Made by a program: the position numbers and the translations under genes. From Artemia franciscana (Eukaryota > Arthropoda > Branchiopoda > Anostraca > Artemiidae): a stretch of DNA of 64,000 nucleotides. Positions 46,330 to 58,676 of this stretch are shown here, one piece after another. The notes under the pieces were generated by a model that did not search any database, was not told where the DNA came from, and saw only the letters and a program-made list of their open reading frames with translations. The stretch lies in assembly GCF_032884065.1 (NCBI RefSeq), contig NC_088868.1, forward strand, positions 1,796,001-1,860,000, written 5' to 3'. Every line of letters begins with the position of its first letter. The first letter of the stretch is position 1.

Positions 46330-46590
46330 TTTGGTGTCGCCACAACGGCCTTTAGAGGGCACCTGCAGTATACGAAGAGCGTCTAACTACTTCCTCCTGA
46401 AGTCAAGGGAATAGCAGGCTGTCCTCAAACGGGATGGAATGAATTCATAAGAGGCGATTTCAGAAAATTGGAATTTTATAGGAGATGGTAAAGAGTGAAG
46501 CTTTGAATGCACTCGAGAGGAGCGTAGCTGGGTTTGCTTTAGGCAGCTTGAGGATGCTTTAGGTGATTAGCAGTAGGAGCAGTAGTACAT
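46330..46590 (+). pseudogene. RTE 3' end scrap
   Basis: One frame reads VKSEALNALERSVAGFALGS followed by LRML, aligning with the RTE C-terminal V-K-R-E-A-L-N-R-L-G...R-S-V...L-R-R-L segment. An (AGT)-like tail (gcagtaggagcagtagtac) follows. It is heavily decayed. Confidence 0.5.
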
Positions 46591-46800
46591 ATTTTTCCCA
46601 CTTTTTCTTTTTGTTGTTATCTTCCTCCTTTTTCCTATTCTTTATTCAACGTAGTTTTTTACTGTTTCACTTGGCACTGTTGACTCAAATGGGGCTAAAT
46701 TACACACAAAGAACATAAACATTGTAGGAGAATAAGCTGAAAAACAATATCAGACTGGTTTAAACTTATTAAGGACTATTAAAGAGAAAAAGAGAATTGA

Positions 46801-46802
<2 letters not shown>

Positions 46803-46883
<81 letters not shown>
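46803..46883. repeat. (TA)n microsatellite beside a splice donor
   Basis: About 40 TA units lie in the carbonic anhydrase intron, starting 19 bases beyond the donor of the 46908-47072 exon. No Penelope-like sequence flanks this array, unlike the other two (TA)n tracts in the window. Confidence 0.95.
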
Positions 46884-46885
<2 letters not shown>

Positions 46886-46907
46886 CCAAACAAAATGAAA
46901 ACTACAC

Positions 46908-47072
46908 CTGTATGGCCATTGTTAGCAATTTTGAGTTTTTTGGGTATTGCATCACCGTTTTCCATATAAATGGATTCATAATCTGCTGCCACAGCTGAAG
47001 AGGTAGCTATATTTATTGGCGATTGTTCTGTTCCTCCACATAAAGCTTGGATTTCGTACCAGTGATCGGGAC
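46908..47072 (-). CDS. alpha-carbonic anhydrase exon with the SPINI and NNGHT motifs
   Basis: The exon starts after a tttcag acceptor and ends at a GTGTAG donor; it is 165 bases and both borders are phase 1. It encodes GPDHWYEI, then ALCGGTEQSPINI, and ends KIANNGHT. SPINI is the conserved alpha-carbonic anhydrase block. The His of NNGHT occupies the place of the proton-shuttle residue (His64 in CA II). The Cys of ALCGG is at the position that pairs with the TTPDC cysteine in secreted isoforms. The enzyme family interconverts CO2 and bicarbonate. A (TA)n tract begins only 19 bases past the donor. The next exon supplies TT to complete the split Val codon. Confidence 0.93.
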
Positions 47073-47858
47073 CTGAAAATGACATTGTTGTCAAATTTAA
47101 GCAAAGTCAAAATATCATCTTCACTTCGCAAAGAATAATCAATCTAAACATATAAATTAACCTTGGAACAACGCGTGCTGTAATGGTTACATGGATGAAA
47201 CTTTTTATTATATAATCAAACAAACATCTAATTATAGTTAAGTTAGTAACAAACTTCTAAAACCTATTTTTATAACAATGTGTAGGTGAAAAAAAATCTA
47301 CCAATCATGTCGTTTTGTTACCTACCAAATTTATTGGTCACAAAAAAAACTGAGAATAATATCAAAAAAGGGGAAGGGTAATTATACGCCAAAGAGTGAG
47401 ATGATTCTTATTAAATTTAAACCTGCAAATAAGGGTATTTGTACCTGTGTCAATAAATGCGTATTTGGTACCAACGATTTTGAACCATTGGTAAATAAGA
47501 TATGCAAATGTTAATATATAGCTGACATAAGTTGATTGTTTGAAACTAATTTTGTCCTTAGGACTCTATAAGGCGTTCGAAAGCGTTTCACATTCTTAGC
47601 TTTGGCATTCTTTGACTTTCCTTGGTATATATTATCCCATCATTAACGTCCTATGGATCTGATGCAGCAATTGATATCTTACATTAAAGTTTAATTCCCA
47701 GTTGACAGGAAATGTAAGCAATCGGTCAAGTGTTTGTGGGGGTGGGATACTGTCCCCTTATTTTTTAAATTTTTGTATATATGATGTTATATTTTCAAAT
47801 GGAGTCTCGTATTGACTTTAGTATGGTATTAATACCTTATGTAAAGGTTTCGTTCTCA
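47073..47858. other. carbonic anhydrase intron, no feature
   Basis: Nothing recognisable beyond the polypyrimidine tract of the adjacent exon. Confidence 0.6.
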
Positions 47859-49586
47859 ATCAAACAGTTCGTGGTAATGAACTGTAGTAAGGAGCGACCC
47901 AGCTCAATAGTAAACGAAAATCTAAAAAACGGGGCTTCGATGCTAAAAGATATATCAAAAGTTTCAAAGTTTCATCAAATTTAGTTTTTGTCATCAAAAG
48001 TTACGAGCCTGAGAAAATTTGCCTTATTTTGGAAAATAGGAGGAAACACCCCCTAAAAGTCATAGGATCTTAACGAAAATCACACCATCAGATTCAGCGT
48101 ATCAGAGAACCCTATAGTAGGAATTTCATATTTTTCATATTTCATCAGGAATTTCGTATTTTTTGTTTGTTGCGTGTTTATTTGTTTGTTTGTTGTTTTT
48201 TTTGTTTTTTTTTGCTTTTTTTCCCAGGGGTCATCATATCGACCATGTGGTCCTAGAGTGTTGCAAGAGGGCTCATTCTAACGGAAATGAAAAGTTCTAG
48301 TTCCGTTTTTAAGTGACCAAAAAAAATTGGACGGCACCTTGGCCCCCTCCCACGCTCATTTTTTCCCAAAGTCAACGGATCAAAATTTTGAGCTAGCCAC
48401 TTTGTTCCGCATAGTCGAAAACCATAATAACTATGTCTTTGGGGATGACTTATTCCCCCACAGTCCCTGGGGGAGGGGCTGCAAGTTACAAACTTTGACC
48501 TATGTTTGCATACAGTAATGGTTATTGGGAAGTGTACCGACGTCATCAGGGGGATTTTTTGGTTTGGGTGTGGGGTTGAGGGGAGGGGGCTATGTGTGAG
48601 GATCTTTCCTTGGAGGAATATTTCATGGGGGAAGAGAAATTCAATGAAAAGGGCACAGGATTTTCTAGCATTACTATTATAAAAAACAAAGAAAATATAA
48701 ACATGAAAAGGGTTTTTCAATTGATAGTAAGGAATAGCATTAAAATTTAAAACGAACAGAGATTATTACGCATATGAGGGGTTCTAAAAATACTTTAGCA
48801 TAAAGAACGAGGTATTTAGGAGGAGATAAATACTTCGCTCTTTATGCTAAAGTAATTATAGTAATTTCAACTATTTATTCTACGGTCTTTCTGATTCAGG
48901 GGTCATTCTTAAAGAATTGGGACAAAACTGAATATTTTGTGTGAAGAGCGAGGTACTAACGGGGGGGAAAAACCCCCTCATATATATAATCAAAAATATA
49001 AGAATATAAAAGTTTGTTTCGTAAGTTAATTCTTAAGTTACTTATATTTTTTACTGATAAAAATGTTCGTTAAAAATCAAAAGTTCTAGTTGCATTTTTA
49101 AGTAACAGAAAAATTGGAGGGCAACTAGGCCTACTTCCCCACCCCTTATTTCTCAAAATCATCTGATCAAAACTTAGAGAAAGCCATTTAGCCAAAAAAA
49201 GAATTAATATGCAAATTTCATTTTTATAATTTATGTACGGAGAGCCAAAATCAAACATGTATTAATTCAAAAACGTCCAGAAATTAAATAAAAAAAAATA
49301 GTTTTTTTAACTGAAAGTAAGGAGCGACATTAAAACTTAAAACAAATAGAAATTACTCCGTATATGAAATGGGTTGTCCCCTCCGCAATCCCTCGCTCTT
49401 TACGCTAAAGTTTGACTCTTTGCCACAATTCTACTTTTTGAAACAATTAAAAACTTTAGCGTAAAGAGCGAGGGATTGCGGAGGGGACAACCAATTTCAT
49501 ATACGGAGTAATTTCTGTTCGTTTTAAGTTTTAATGTCGCTCCTTACTTTCAGTTAATAAAAAAACTAGATTTTTATTTAATTTTA
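47858..49586 (+). repeat. modular hairpin element, copy E (plus orientation)
   Basis: It starts A|TCAAACAGTTCGTGGTAATG, continues with the family body and an internal foldback (about 48720-49010). It closes with a terminal palindrome (about 49280-49585) in which both arms carry the private centre ccgcaatccctcgctc / gagcgagggattgcgg. Confidence 0.9.
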
Positions 49587-50840
49587 CAGAAAAGGTCAGC
49601 ATTTAGCCAGGTGTTTGTCAAGGTTGGATTCTGTTCTTTCTTCTTTTCAATGCTTTGATTTATAATATTATTTGCCAGATTGAGCCGACTTGTTTATTAG
49701 GGTTTTCTAACATTTCTCATCTATGCTTTTAACTTGTTCCATTTGTATTGGTGTGCTTGTATTTGTTCTCAAAAAATAGTAGCACAGAATATAAAAATAA
49801 GCAAGGGACAAGCGAAGTCAAAATAATACAAAACTTATACGGGGGAATGTTTGATTTAACTAGAGATAGTCCTTGGTAAATAATAGGCAAAAAAACAAAA
49901 CGATTAAATCAGGCATTTGAACAATGAGTGGGGACCTCCGGGCCGTCCTTAATTTAAATTTAATTTCTATTTTGCCCATTGAAAAAATAGTTTTTCTTTA
50001 TAATTACCCTCGTAGAAAGAAGGGGTAAAAAATTTACAGTGATAAATATAAATTTATAGTTCACAAAATAAGAGAAATATTAACGAAAAAAACATTCGAG
50101 GAATTCGATCATTACTTTAACTTAGCTATTTTGCTATTCCTCAAAAGATAATCAGATTATCAATTTTAATTAGTTTAGAGTGAGCTCAAATTAAAGCAAC
50201 AGCCTATAAATGGATATTTAGAAAACGAAAAATGTATAAGCCTCAGCGGGGTGCAGCAATGTATCGTTGTGTGGTTTTATAAATATTCAAAACAATTTCT
50301 AATGTAACTTTCCTAAAACATGGCAAAACCTTTTAGATTAGCAGAAGCTAAGACTTTATTTTACGTTATACATTCTTACGGAGCAAATTTTACCTGTAAT
50401 ACTAGCATATACAAATAGATATGAGTTCTATATAGAGGTTTCCATAAAGTGAGTTTAACTTGTTATGGAAAATTCAACTTAGTTGTATTAAAATGTAATT
50501 TCTGAATGAGCAATTAATAGTTTTATAAATCAATTATTAATTTTTTTCTAGAAATGCTTTCATCCTGCAACATAGCTTGATTCTCCTTTTCCTTTCAGAT
50601 TTTTAATTTTTAATTGTTTAGTTATGATGGCTGTGATGATTTTAAACGATGATTTCTTCTGTTACTTACTAATGGCACCAGAAATGGGGACTACCATTGA
50701 AATGAGCCCTCACTCAACATTCTATGTGTCCTTGTTCCGTACATTCACCTCTAGTAAAAAGAAAAAAAAGAAAGGACACACCTCACTGCTTCCCATCCGA
50801 AAAAAAACTGATTTTGCTTTTTATTCCAGATGGGAGACTG

Positions 50841-50872
<32 letters not shown>

Positions 50873-51715
50873 GGGTTTTGGGCGATGGTGTTTTAATGGT
50901 GCAGTTTGGATTTTGATCGGTTGCCATTTTTGAAGAGTTCCTGGCTTTAATTGGAAATTTTCGTATTGTTTCCGAGAAAATTTGATAATAAAATAACAGT
51001 TACCGCTCCTGAATCAGCATCACCTGACGATCCTTCTTTACTTAACAGTTTTTTTTCCAAACCATATTTTAAGTTTTAAGTTGCTGTGGACTAGAGTTTG
51101 TTTTTATTACTAGGTTCCTTTTGAAACCACAGCCAAAATTGCCATGGTATCATGGATTTTTACAATAACCATGCTTGAAAGGAGCGGCACAATTTTAGAA
51201 TGAAAAATTGTGCCGACGTATCTTAACCACTTAGCATACACAATTGAATTCGTAGTTATGAAAATACCTGAAAAAATTAACTAACATAGGACATGTATAC
51301 AGCGGTATTTTGTTTGACAATATAGCCTCTTAACAGGGCCCAGGACTCGAACGTATAAATCAGAAGGACAAAGACCTGGAAAAGGTTAGTAAACCCAACC
51401 AACAGGTAATATTAATTAGTCTTCATTTGTTTTTGTATACAGCTCAGGTAAGTTTCGATATCAGTATATTAAATATGGTTTTAGACATATGACCTTCAAA
51501 CTAAACAGCAGGAATTACACTACACGGCGTTCAGTCTATGTTCTGAATTCTATGGCGGTAGGCCCGCCTTAAAATGGTAACTGCTCTGATAACTTGATGT
51601 CCAGACCTAAGACCAGATATGGCTTATTCCTAAGTAAAATGCGACATCATCAGAAAGCACAATCCTAAAATATTTTATATCGATAACATATGGACTATTA
51701 TATCCAGTGATTAAG
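49587..51715. other. carbonic anhydrase intron, no gene
   Basis: AT-rich sequence. A T29 or similar homopolymer lies at about 50840-50868 and makes the 90-codon frame there meaningless. Confidence 0.55.
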
Positions 51716-53010
51716 TTAAAAAACAGTTTTTTTCAACTTGACATTTATGAAAGACATTAAAACTTCAAAATAACAAAACTATCAAGTATATGAATTGGGG
51801 TTGTCCCCTCTTCAATACCTTACTCTTCACGCTAGAATTTTATAGTACTTTTAAAAAAGTTTCATATTGTTCTAGATAACCAGCCGTTGGGTTTCATGAG
51901 TAGTTCTTAAAGAACTGGGACAAAAAGTCAAACTATAGCGTAAAGAGCGAAGTGTTGAGAAGGGAACAAACCCAACCTTATACGTGATAATTTCTGATCA
52001 TTTAAATTTTAGTGTTGCTCCTTACTTTCGTCTCAAAAAACTTGTTGTCTGATTTTTTTTTTTTTTTTTTTTTTTGATGCCTGGAAATCCGTCTGAACAG
52101 AAAGATCCACTCTGGTGAAAATTTACCTCGGAAAATTACCATTAACATCTCTACATGCAAAATTTAGTGAGGAAAGAGAAAGTAAGACAAAAAATAATAT
52201 TTTCGTATGGGATTTCTGGCCAATTCACTCGGTGTAAAATGCCTCCTGAAAAGTTCTTCTCCCAATCGGAAACTTCTCTCCCCATAGCAAATGTCCCCCG
52301 GAGTATCTCCCGGGAAGAAAATTCACGCTCTCCCCGCCCACAAGACTTTTGCATAGCTCCCCTTGATAATACTATGCGTAAACAATGAGTAAATTTCATA
52401 TAGTTTCATAACCTAAACGTCATAACTAAAGACATTTTTCCAGGGGCTGTGGGGGTCATGTTTTCTCCAAATACATAGTTATTGGACCTTAAACTATACT
52501 GATCAAAATAGCTTTTCCGAAGTTTTAATTGAACCACTTTAATGAAATATAATTTTAATCAAACCTCAAAGCAAGATGGTAGGAGGGGGGTAATTGCCCT
52601 CCAATCTTTTTGATCACTTAAAAGGGGTACTAGAATTTCAAATTTGAGTTCAAATGAGGCTTCTCGCGATGTTCTTGGGCTATTGGTTTGATACGATTGG
52701 CCCAAGGAAAAAAAAAACAACAACAACAAACAAATAAAGATGCATCCTTTCTTTTGGCAAAAAATGTAAAATTCTAAGTTTTAAAAATAGGAGATTGAAA
52801 TCTCAATAGAGGGTTCTCTGACAAGCTGAATCGAAAGGTGAGATTTTCATTGAAATTCCTTGGCTTTTAGGGGGGTAGCCTCCTTTTTTTCAAAATTCAG
52901 GTAAATTTTCTTGTTCTTGTAGTCTTTGATGTCCCTTTTTTAGAGTTTTAGTTACTATTTAGCCACGTTGCTCTTTACCTACAGTTCGTTACCACGAACT
53001 GTTTCATTTT
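51716..53010 (-). repeat. old copy of the modular hairpin element (minus orientation)
   Basis: A module foldback (about 51720-52040) with agcgtaaagagcgaagtgttgag and a diverged body lead to the recognisable terminus agccacgttgctctttacctacagttcgttaccacgaactgtttca. Confidence 0.85.
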
Positions 53011-54439
53011 TTCCTTATAATATGGAACTAGATATATATTTAACATTTACAGCTAAATTTCCTGCGGTATCGTAGTGGGATTGATCTGCCTCCCGGTTTG
53101 GTATTACAGGACCTGGTGTTAGACCTCAGAAAAACCCCGAAAATGATTTGGTGTTGAGATTCTACAAAGACGTTTGCGTAATAGTCCAAATAAGAAAAAG
53201 AAGAATAGAAATGTGTAATACTCATTTAGACCAAATAAAATAATATACCTCTTGTTAAAAAACCTCTTGTTATTTATAATGGCTTCAATTTTCACACGCA
53301 AAGACCCACCAAATATAGTTTAGCTTTTTTTCTTTTTACTGGTTTAAATTCCACATAGGAGATTCTTAAAACCAACAGGGAATTAAAAAGACTGACCAGT
53401 TTGTTTCTCTAACATAGCCAGGACTATGATTGACAAATAAAACTTCTGCTGGTTAAAATGGCTCACGAAAATAGATCACAGAGCCAAACCAATGAAATTC
53501 AAGTGTACTTTTCGCCAGGATATTATAAAAAAGGATTTTTTTTATGTGGCGCCACTGTCAGACAGACTATACATTTTAATCATTTAAATAAACGATAGAA
53601 GTTTATCGCATCCATTTAAGATTATCTTTTACTTTATGTTTACACTGACATACAACCTGTGTCCGAACATTGCAGGTTGTACTACCTCTAGTACTAATAA
53701 AATGTTGTGACTCCAAAACGTGTTCATCTGCTTCTTCTTTTAAGATTGTAACAGCCTACTCTGATTCTTTTTGGATCGCATAAAATATTGTGATTCGAAA
53801 ACTTTTCCAAATACTTTCTCTTTTAAGATTTTATGCAGAACAACCAATCTGGTTTGGATTGGCATAATCCAAAGAGCCAATCCAGATTTCGGATAAAAGA
53901 GCCAATCCGGTTGGTTTAAACTGGCACAACAGGCACAAACTTCGACACAATAACAACAGATAAACACAACAATGTGTTAAAAAGGGCAGGGTAATTTGGC
54001 TTCTCTTTGTGAAATTTGTTCAAGGGATTTTTTTTTTTTTACTGGCTCAAAGAAACCAGAAGATTCAAGTAAAAAAAAACAAAGAGCAAATATAAATAAA
54101 CTACACTTTTATCGTGAAATCTAAGGACAGTAGTAGGGTTGTAAATCTTTAGGCTGTAAATAAAAGGCAAAATGTAAACAATTTTATCAATTCGTTCACT
54201 CATGTTAAAAGATGTAAGGAGTAGTTTAAGGCATAAAATTTTATTATATTCATCTTTAAAAAACCCAAAACTTTCTTAACAGCTTTTTTTATAGTAGTGA
54301 GTAAATGTTAGAGCAACCATAAAAATAAGTTAAATTTAATCAGTGCACAATGACGCACGTCCAAATGATCTGAACAATAGTATATTTAACAATTATCACA
54401 CTATGCAGCTATAAGATAAAGGCTAATAAATGCTTTACA
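53011..54439. other. carbonic anhydrase intron, no gene
   Basis: Nothing named. A short duplicated phrase (aaagagccaatcc) lies at about 53870-53910. Confidence 0.55.
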
Positions 54440-54870
54440 CATTAGTTACTGTGAATGTCCAAAAATTGGTCAATGTCGGCATTCACCAGTGAATGTCCGA
54501 AATATGTTTTTTTCTGCTTCCATTTATTTAGTGTCGCTAATCAACTTTTTCAATTAAACACAAGGTATGATGATGAGACGTTAGCTTTGGTTAGATTAGG
54601 TTAGGCTTAGTAACGTTGGGTAAGGTTAGGTTAGGCTTTAACCCCATTTCTGGTATTTATTATCAAATTTACCCTAATCTAACCTACTCTACCCAAACCT
54701 AAACTAATTTAATCAAACCTAACTTTAACTTTTACCATCATAACTTGCATAGGACTGAAAAAAGTGACTCACACAGCTAATTGATTTCAAGTAGAGAAAA
54801 TAGAATTTCGGACATTCACTGGTGAATGTCGACACTAACCAGATTTTGGACATTCCCGGTAGCACATACA
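54440..54870. repeat. inverted-repeat element with TTAGG-like arms
   Basis: Outer arms tgaatgtccaaaaattggtc...cattcaccagtgaatgtccgaaat (54451-54502) and its inverse (about 54806-54866) flank inner arms. The inner arms hold ggttagattaggttaggcttag...ggttaggttaggc (54588-54634) and the complementary ccctaatctaacctac...aacctaac (54670-54724). It resembles a MITE that carries degenerate TTAGG telomere-type sequence. Confidence 0.8.
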
Positions 54871-55474
54871 CCAAAACTAAACATACTAGATCCAGTTGAC
54901 ACAGACTGGGTGTGGCCTTGTAAGCACTCAGCAGACACTTGAGCAGAGGATGGGGATAGGGCCCGACTGTGGCGGAAAAATTTAAGGATCTCATCGCCTT
55001 TCCAATTATTCTCTATAGTTTTTTCTTAAATCATCTACTGGTATATGATAAAATATTTTAACGAAATATAGTACTTTTTTTCCTAAAATAGGTATAAGAG
55101 TCAAACAAGAGGCATGGGTATATCCAGAAATTAGTTTTCTAGGTTGCGATTTGACTCAAAGATTTTCTGGCTGAAGGAGACTTGGAGCTTACCGGGTTTC
55201 TGTCGAATCTGAGTAAAAATACTCATATACCTATTTTAAATTACCAGATTAGCTTTCTCTGTCATTTATCTTACAAAAAAATAATAGTGAAATACGAAAC
55301 CTTCTATGGTATCCGGAATATACTTTTAAACATAAGAAAGCTCTGTTTCCTTCAACTTATGATAGTCCCCTGAAAGCACCCCATTCCGGGCACGTGGTCT
55401 CTGTTTCAGAGGTTTATTAAGAAGGCTTATGGGGTCGTTGTCACGGCTTGTATTTCTTAGGGGGCTGATTTCTG
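54871..55474. other. carbonic anhydrase intron, no feature
   Basis: Short chance frames only (63 codons at 55182). Confidence 0.55.
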
Positions 55475-57090
55475 AAAAAGGAAGTGACAACCTCCCTCTT
55501 CAATCCCTCCCAGAAAGTTCCCATTTCCTTTAAATTTTTCTATAAGACATCCTCCTACCCTAGAAGAGAACGACCTGCTTTCCGCTTAGTCATAGAAGGT
55601 TGGCGAAAAAGGACAATATTCGGCAATCTGTCATCCTTCATTCGTAGAACATGCTCTAGCAATCTCAACCTTCCTCTTATTATAGGCCTAGAAAGCGGGA
55701 TTGAATCATATTTTTCTTACAGTCTACTGGTTAAAATAAGGTTAGTCAGCTTGGTACTCAAAGCAATCTATGGGCAATTTAACTGGAAAATATCTAGTAA
55801 ATCTTCATCGCTTTTCGGAGCGCCAATGCTTCAGAGCCATATTTGACTGCTATCCTAATCTTGGTTTGCGGAATTTTCTTCCTATTCTTTAAAACCTTTT
55901 TCAACTGTGGAATAACACCCTGAGCTTTGTCTTTTCTACTTTTAATATTTTCACTGCTCACTCCGTCTTTACTAATTATACTACCAAGGCAAGTGAAGCT
56001 GCCCAGCTGATCAATATTTTCGTTACCAAGCATCATATATTCATCTTCACTAATTCCTAGCTTTTTCGACCTAGCGTTCTCAACATTAATTTTCAAACCT
56101 ATTCTAGCATTCTGAACTTGCAAAACCTCTAAAAGTTCATTCATTTTGCTCAAACTTTTATCTAGGATGCTTAAATCCTCAGCATAATCGAAATCCAGGA
56201 GAGGTTTTCCTACCCATTTCATTCTTTAGTCTCTCATTGTCTTTCCTGCTTTTCTTGAGACAAGGTCCATCAAAATAGTCCATTTAAAAGCTGATAGAAC
56301 ACAACCCTTCTTATTTACTGATTTAATACAAAACCAGTTGCTAACCTCATTTCCTACCTTAACCGCAGCAGCGTTATTCCCGTGCATAGTGCAAGTTACT
56401 CTAATCTGTTTGTCCGGTATACCATACAAGGAAAAGACTTTTTCTAAAGCTGTTATATCAGCAGAATCAAATTTTTGCTCACAGTCTATAGAACTGAGAC
56501 CAAAGATGTTTGAAAAATAAGGCACTCCTCGATTATTAACCTAAGAATGAAAATTTGGCCTATACATCCTCTAACTTTTCTAAACCCGCAATGTTCTTCT
56601 CTTAAAACTTTGTCTATGGCATCTCTCAGTCTAAAAAGTATCATATTACCAAGTAATTTACTACCTAAAGAGACCAGACTAACGTCTCAATAATTACAGC
56701 ACTCACTCTTATCATCTTTCTTATACATTGGTTTAATTAAAGTTTTCCTAAAATAGTTTGGTATTTCTCTTTTTTAAGAATTATATTCATATTCTTAAGT
56801 CTCTTTTTCTACCCTCAGAGCCACCGTATTTAAGAAACTTATTTACCACACAATCAGCACCTGGAGCCTTAATATTTTTTAATTAATGTCACTAATTCTT
56901 TCTCACAAAACAAATCTTCCTTCACATACAAGGTATCACAAACTTTTTCATTTTCTTCTATGTCTTTTCCTGCAACTGTACCTCGATTTAACACACTTTC
57001 AAAATGTCTGCCCAATTCTTTCCTGACCACTAATTCCTATCTTAAATAGAGAGAAATCCAAATTTACTATTCCCTCTCAAATATTAACAT
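55475..57090 (-). pseudogene. RTE retrotransposon relic, reverse transcriptase
   Basis: Minus-strand frames give SIDCEQKFDSADITALEKVF, SLYGIPDKQIRV, NNAAAVKVGNEVSNWFCIKS, NKKGCVLSAF, LLDFDYAEDLSILDKSLSKM, IGLKINVENARS, IDQLGSFTCLGSIISKDGVS and QLKKVLKNRKKIPQTKIRI. This is the RTE palm and thumb; the YADD box is YAED. The pieces at 56525-56226 and 56222-55794 are still open, upstream and C-terminal parts are broken, and the extreme C-terminus is missing. Confidence 0.9.
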
Positions 57091-58625
57091 GCCATTACAA
57101 TGTTTTACTACTATGCCATCTAGTTTCAGTACCAAATAGTTTCTCACACTTTTTTATTGTCAACAAAATACCAGTAAAAAGGGTGGCATTCAAAACTGTC
57201 CTAGAGTTCTATCAAAGGTTTCTACCCTTCATTTTTAATGGAGTAGTGTTACTAATCTGGAAGCTGTAGGAAGCTATTCTCCGTTTTTGCCTCTGCTGCT
57301 TTTAGCGTCCTGGGCCATCTCGAAAGGCCTCTAAAGTGATATGTAATGATTATTCGATCTTTATGCCTGTCTTGTGAATGGACAAATGACATTCATCCTC
57401 AAATTCCAGCAAGTTTTCGTCTTGTTTTGCTAAAGCTGCTTCTAGTGTCAACACTTGAGAAGAAAGGCTTGTTATTCCTACGAAGCTCTGAGGGACCACC
57501 TAATTCCCAGCTCTTTTGGCCATAAATCACCTGTCATCTTCTAGTCCCGCTTGAAAATATACAGAGTTACAACAGCCAGCTATCTAGATTAATTGTGACA
57601 AAGGCAAACTCTAAAGTCCGAAGAATTGATAAAAATGATATCATTTTGCCCTTAAACGGTAAGGATTATCCTATTGACTTATTTGCTTCAGATCCTGTCT
57701 ACGACAACGCAAAAACAGGTAACCGACAACAGGTATTTGTGTAGATATGACTTCAACTGTGATACAAAAAAAGAAGTATGCTACCAGAGTCAACGTACTA
57801 GCATGGGCTTAGTAATGAACAATGTGTCTCCCTTGTTTTTTTACACTCTCTCTCTGGAAAGGGTGACCGTAGAAACTTGTGAGTTCGCTCACTTGATTGG
57901 AAACAGAAATTTACAGTCCACTTTTTAGTGACTGCTCGTGACTGCAGAGTAGCCAGACCATTTTCTGTGCCATTTTTTTCCTTGGTGCCCCCATAACTCT
58001 CTTAGATACAAGGTCAAAAACTTTGGATGGCTGTTTAGTTCAAAATAATATAAAATTGTACTTAGTATGCATTCAGGGCTGACAAAACCCCCTGCGGATC
58101 ATTGCTTGTAAATACACTGTAGAAGAAAAATCAGGTATTTTTGATTTTAATTGGGAACACTTAGAGATCGTTTCTTAAGAAAAGATTTTCCAGGGTATCC
58201 CAAAAAGTGTTCCTGAGACAGTTTGCACAGGGTTTTATCAATATGTATTATGCTCACCTGAGTTTCAAATTACCTTACGTGCAATGTTTTGGGAACGTTT
58301 TTAAGGATAGAGTTGAAACTTCCACGGAGTTTTGGAGAGTAGTAAGAGGACTTAAAATGTATTTTTTTTAGAGGAGATATGAAAGAGGAGAGGAGTCTAT
58401 AAAAGGCTTGTCTCTGATTTGCTTAATTGCGTTTGGGATGTAAGCTCTATAACTTAGATACAATGTTAATTCCACCGTACTATTTTGTTTAAGGGAAGGA
58501 ATGAGCAGTCAAATCCTTTGTGAAGGGTAGGACAGGGAGGGTATATAACCTGAAATTGATTCTAAGGATTAATAGTTCAATGTTATAACAGAAAAGCATA
58601 ACAAGATATTCTTTGTTGAACTTAC
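57091..58625. other. carbonic anhydrase intron, no confident gene
   Basis: An 84-codon plus-strand frame (57674-57928) contains RYDFNCDTKKEVCYQSQR and no domain I know. Nothing else is seen. Confidence 0.5.
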
Positions 58626-58676
58626 CGTGTTCTCCATCATAATCCCAGGTCAAACCATGATCATCACCACATGTAC
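58626..58676 (-). CDS. alpha-carbonic anhydrase, N-terminal exon after the signal peptide
   Basis: This 51-base exon encodes TCGDDHGLTWDYDGEH. It has an acceptor (ctttgtag) at its upstream edge and a GTAAG donor at 58625-58621. It enters after one base of a split codon and leaves one base (G), which joins the GT opening the next exon to make Gly, giving DGEH-G-PDHWYE. That continuity with the typical alpha-carbonic anhydrase N-terminus, where a Trp and a Tyr precede the G-P-x-x-W block, is the main support, because the exon is very short. The Cys fits a secreted or membrane-anchored form. The start codon and signal peptide must lie on an exon at higher coordinates, which I did not find. Confidence 0.8.
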
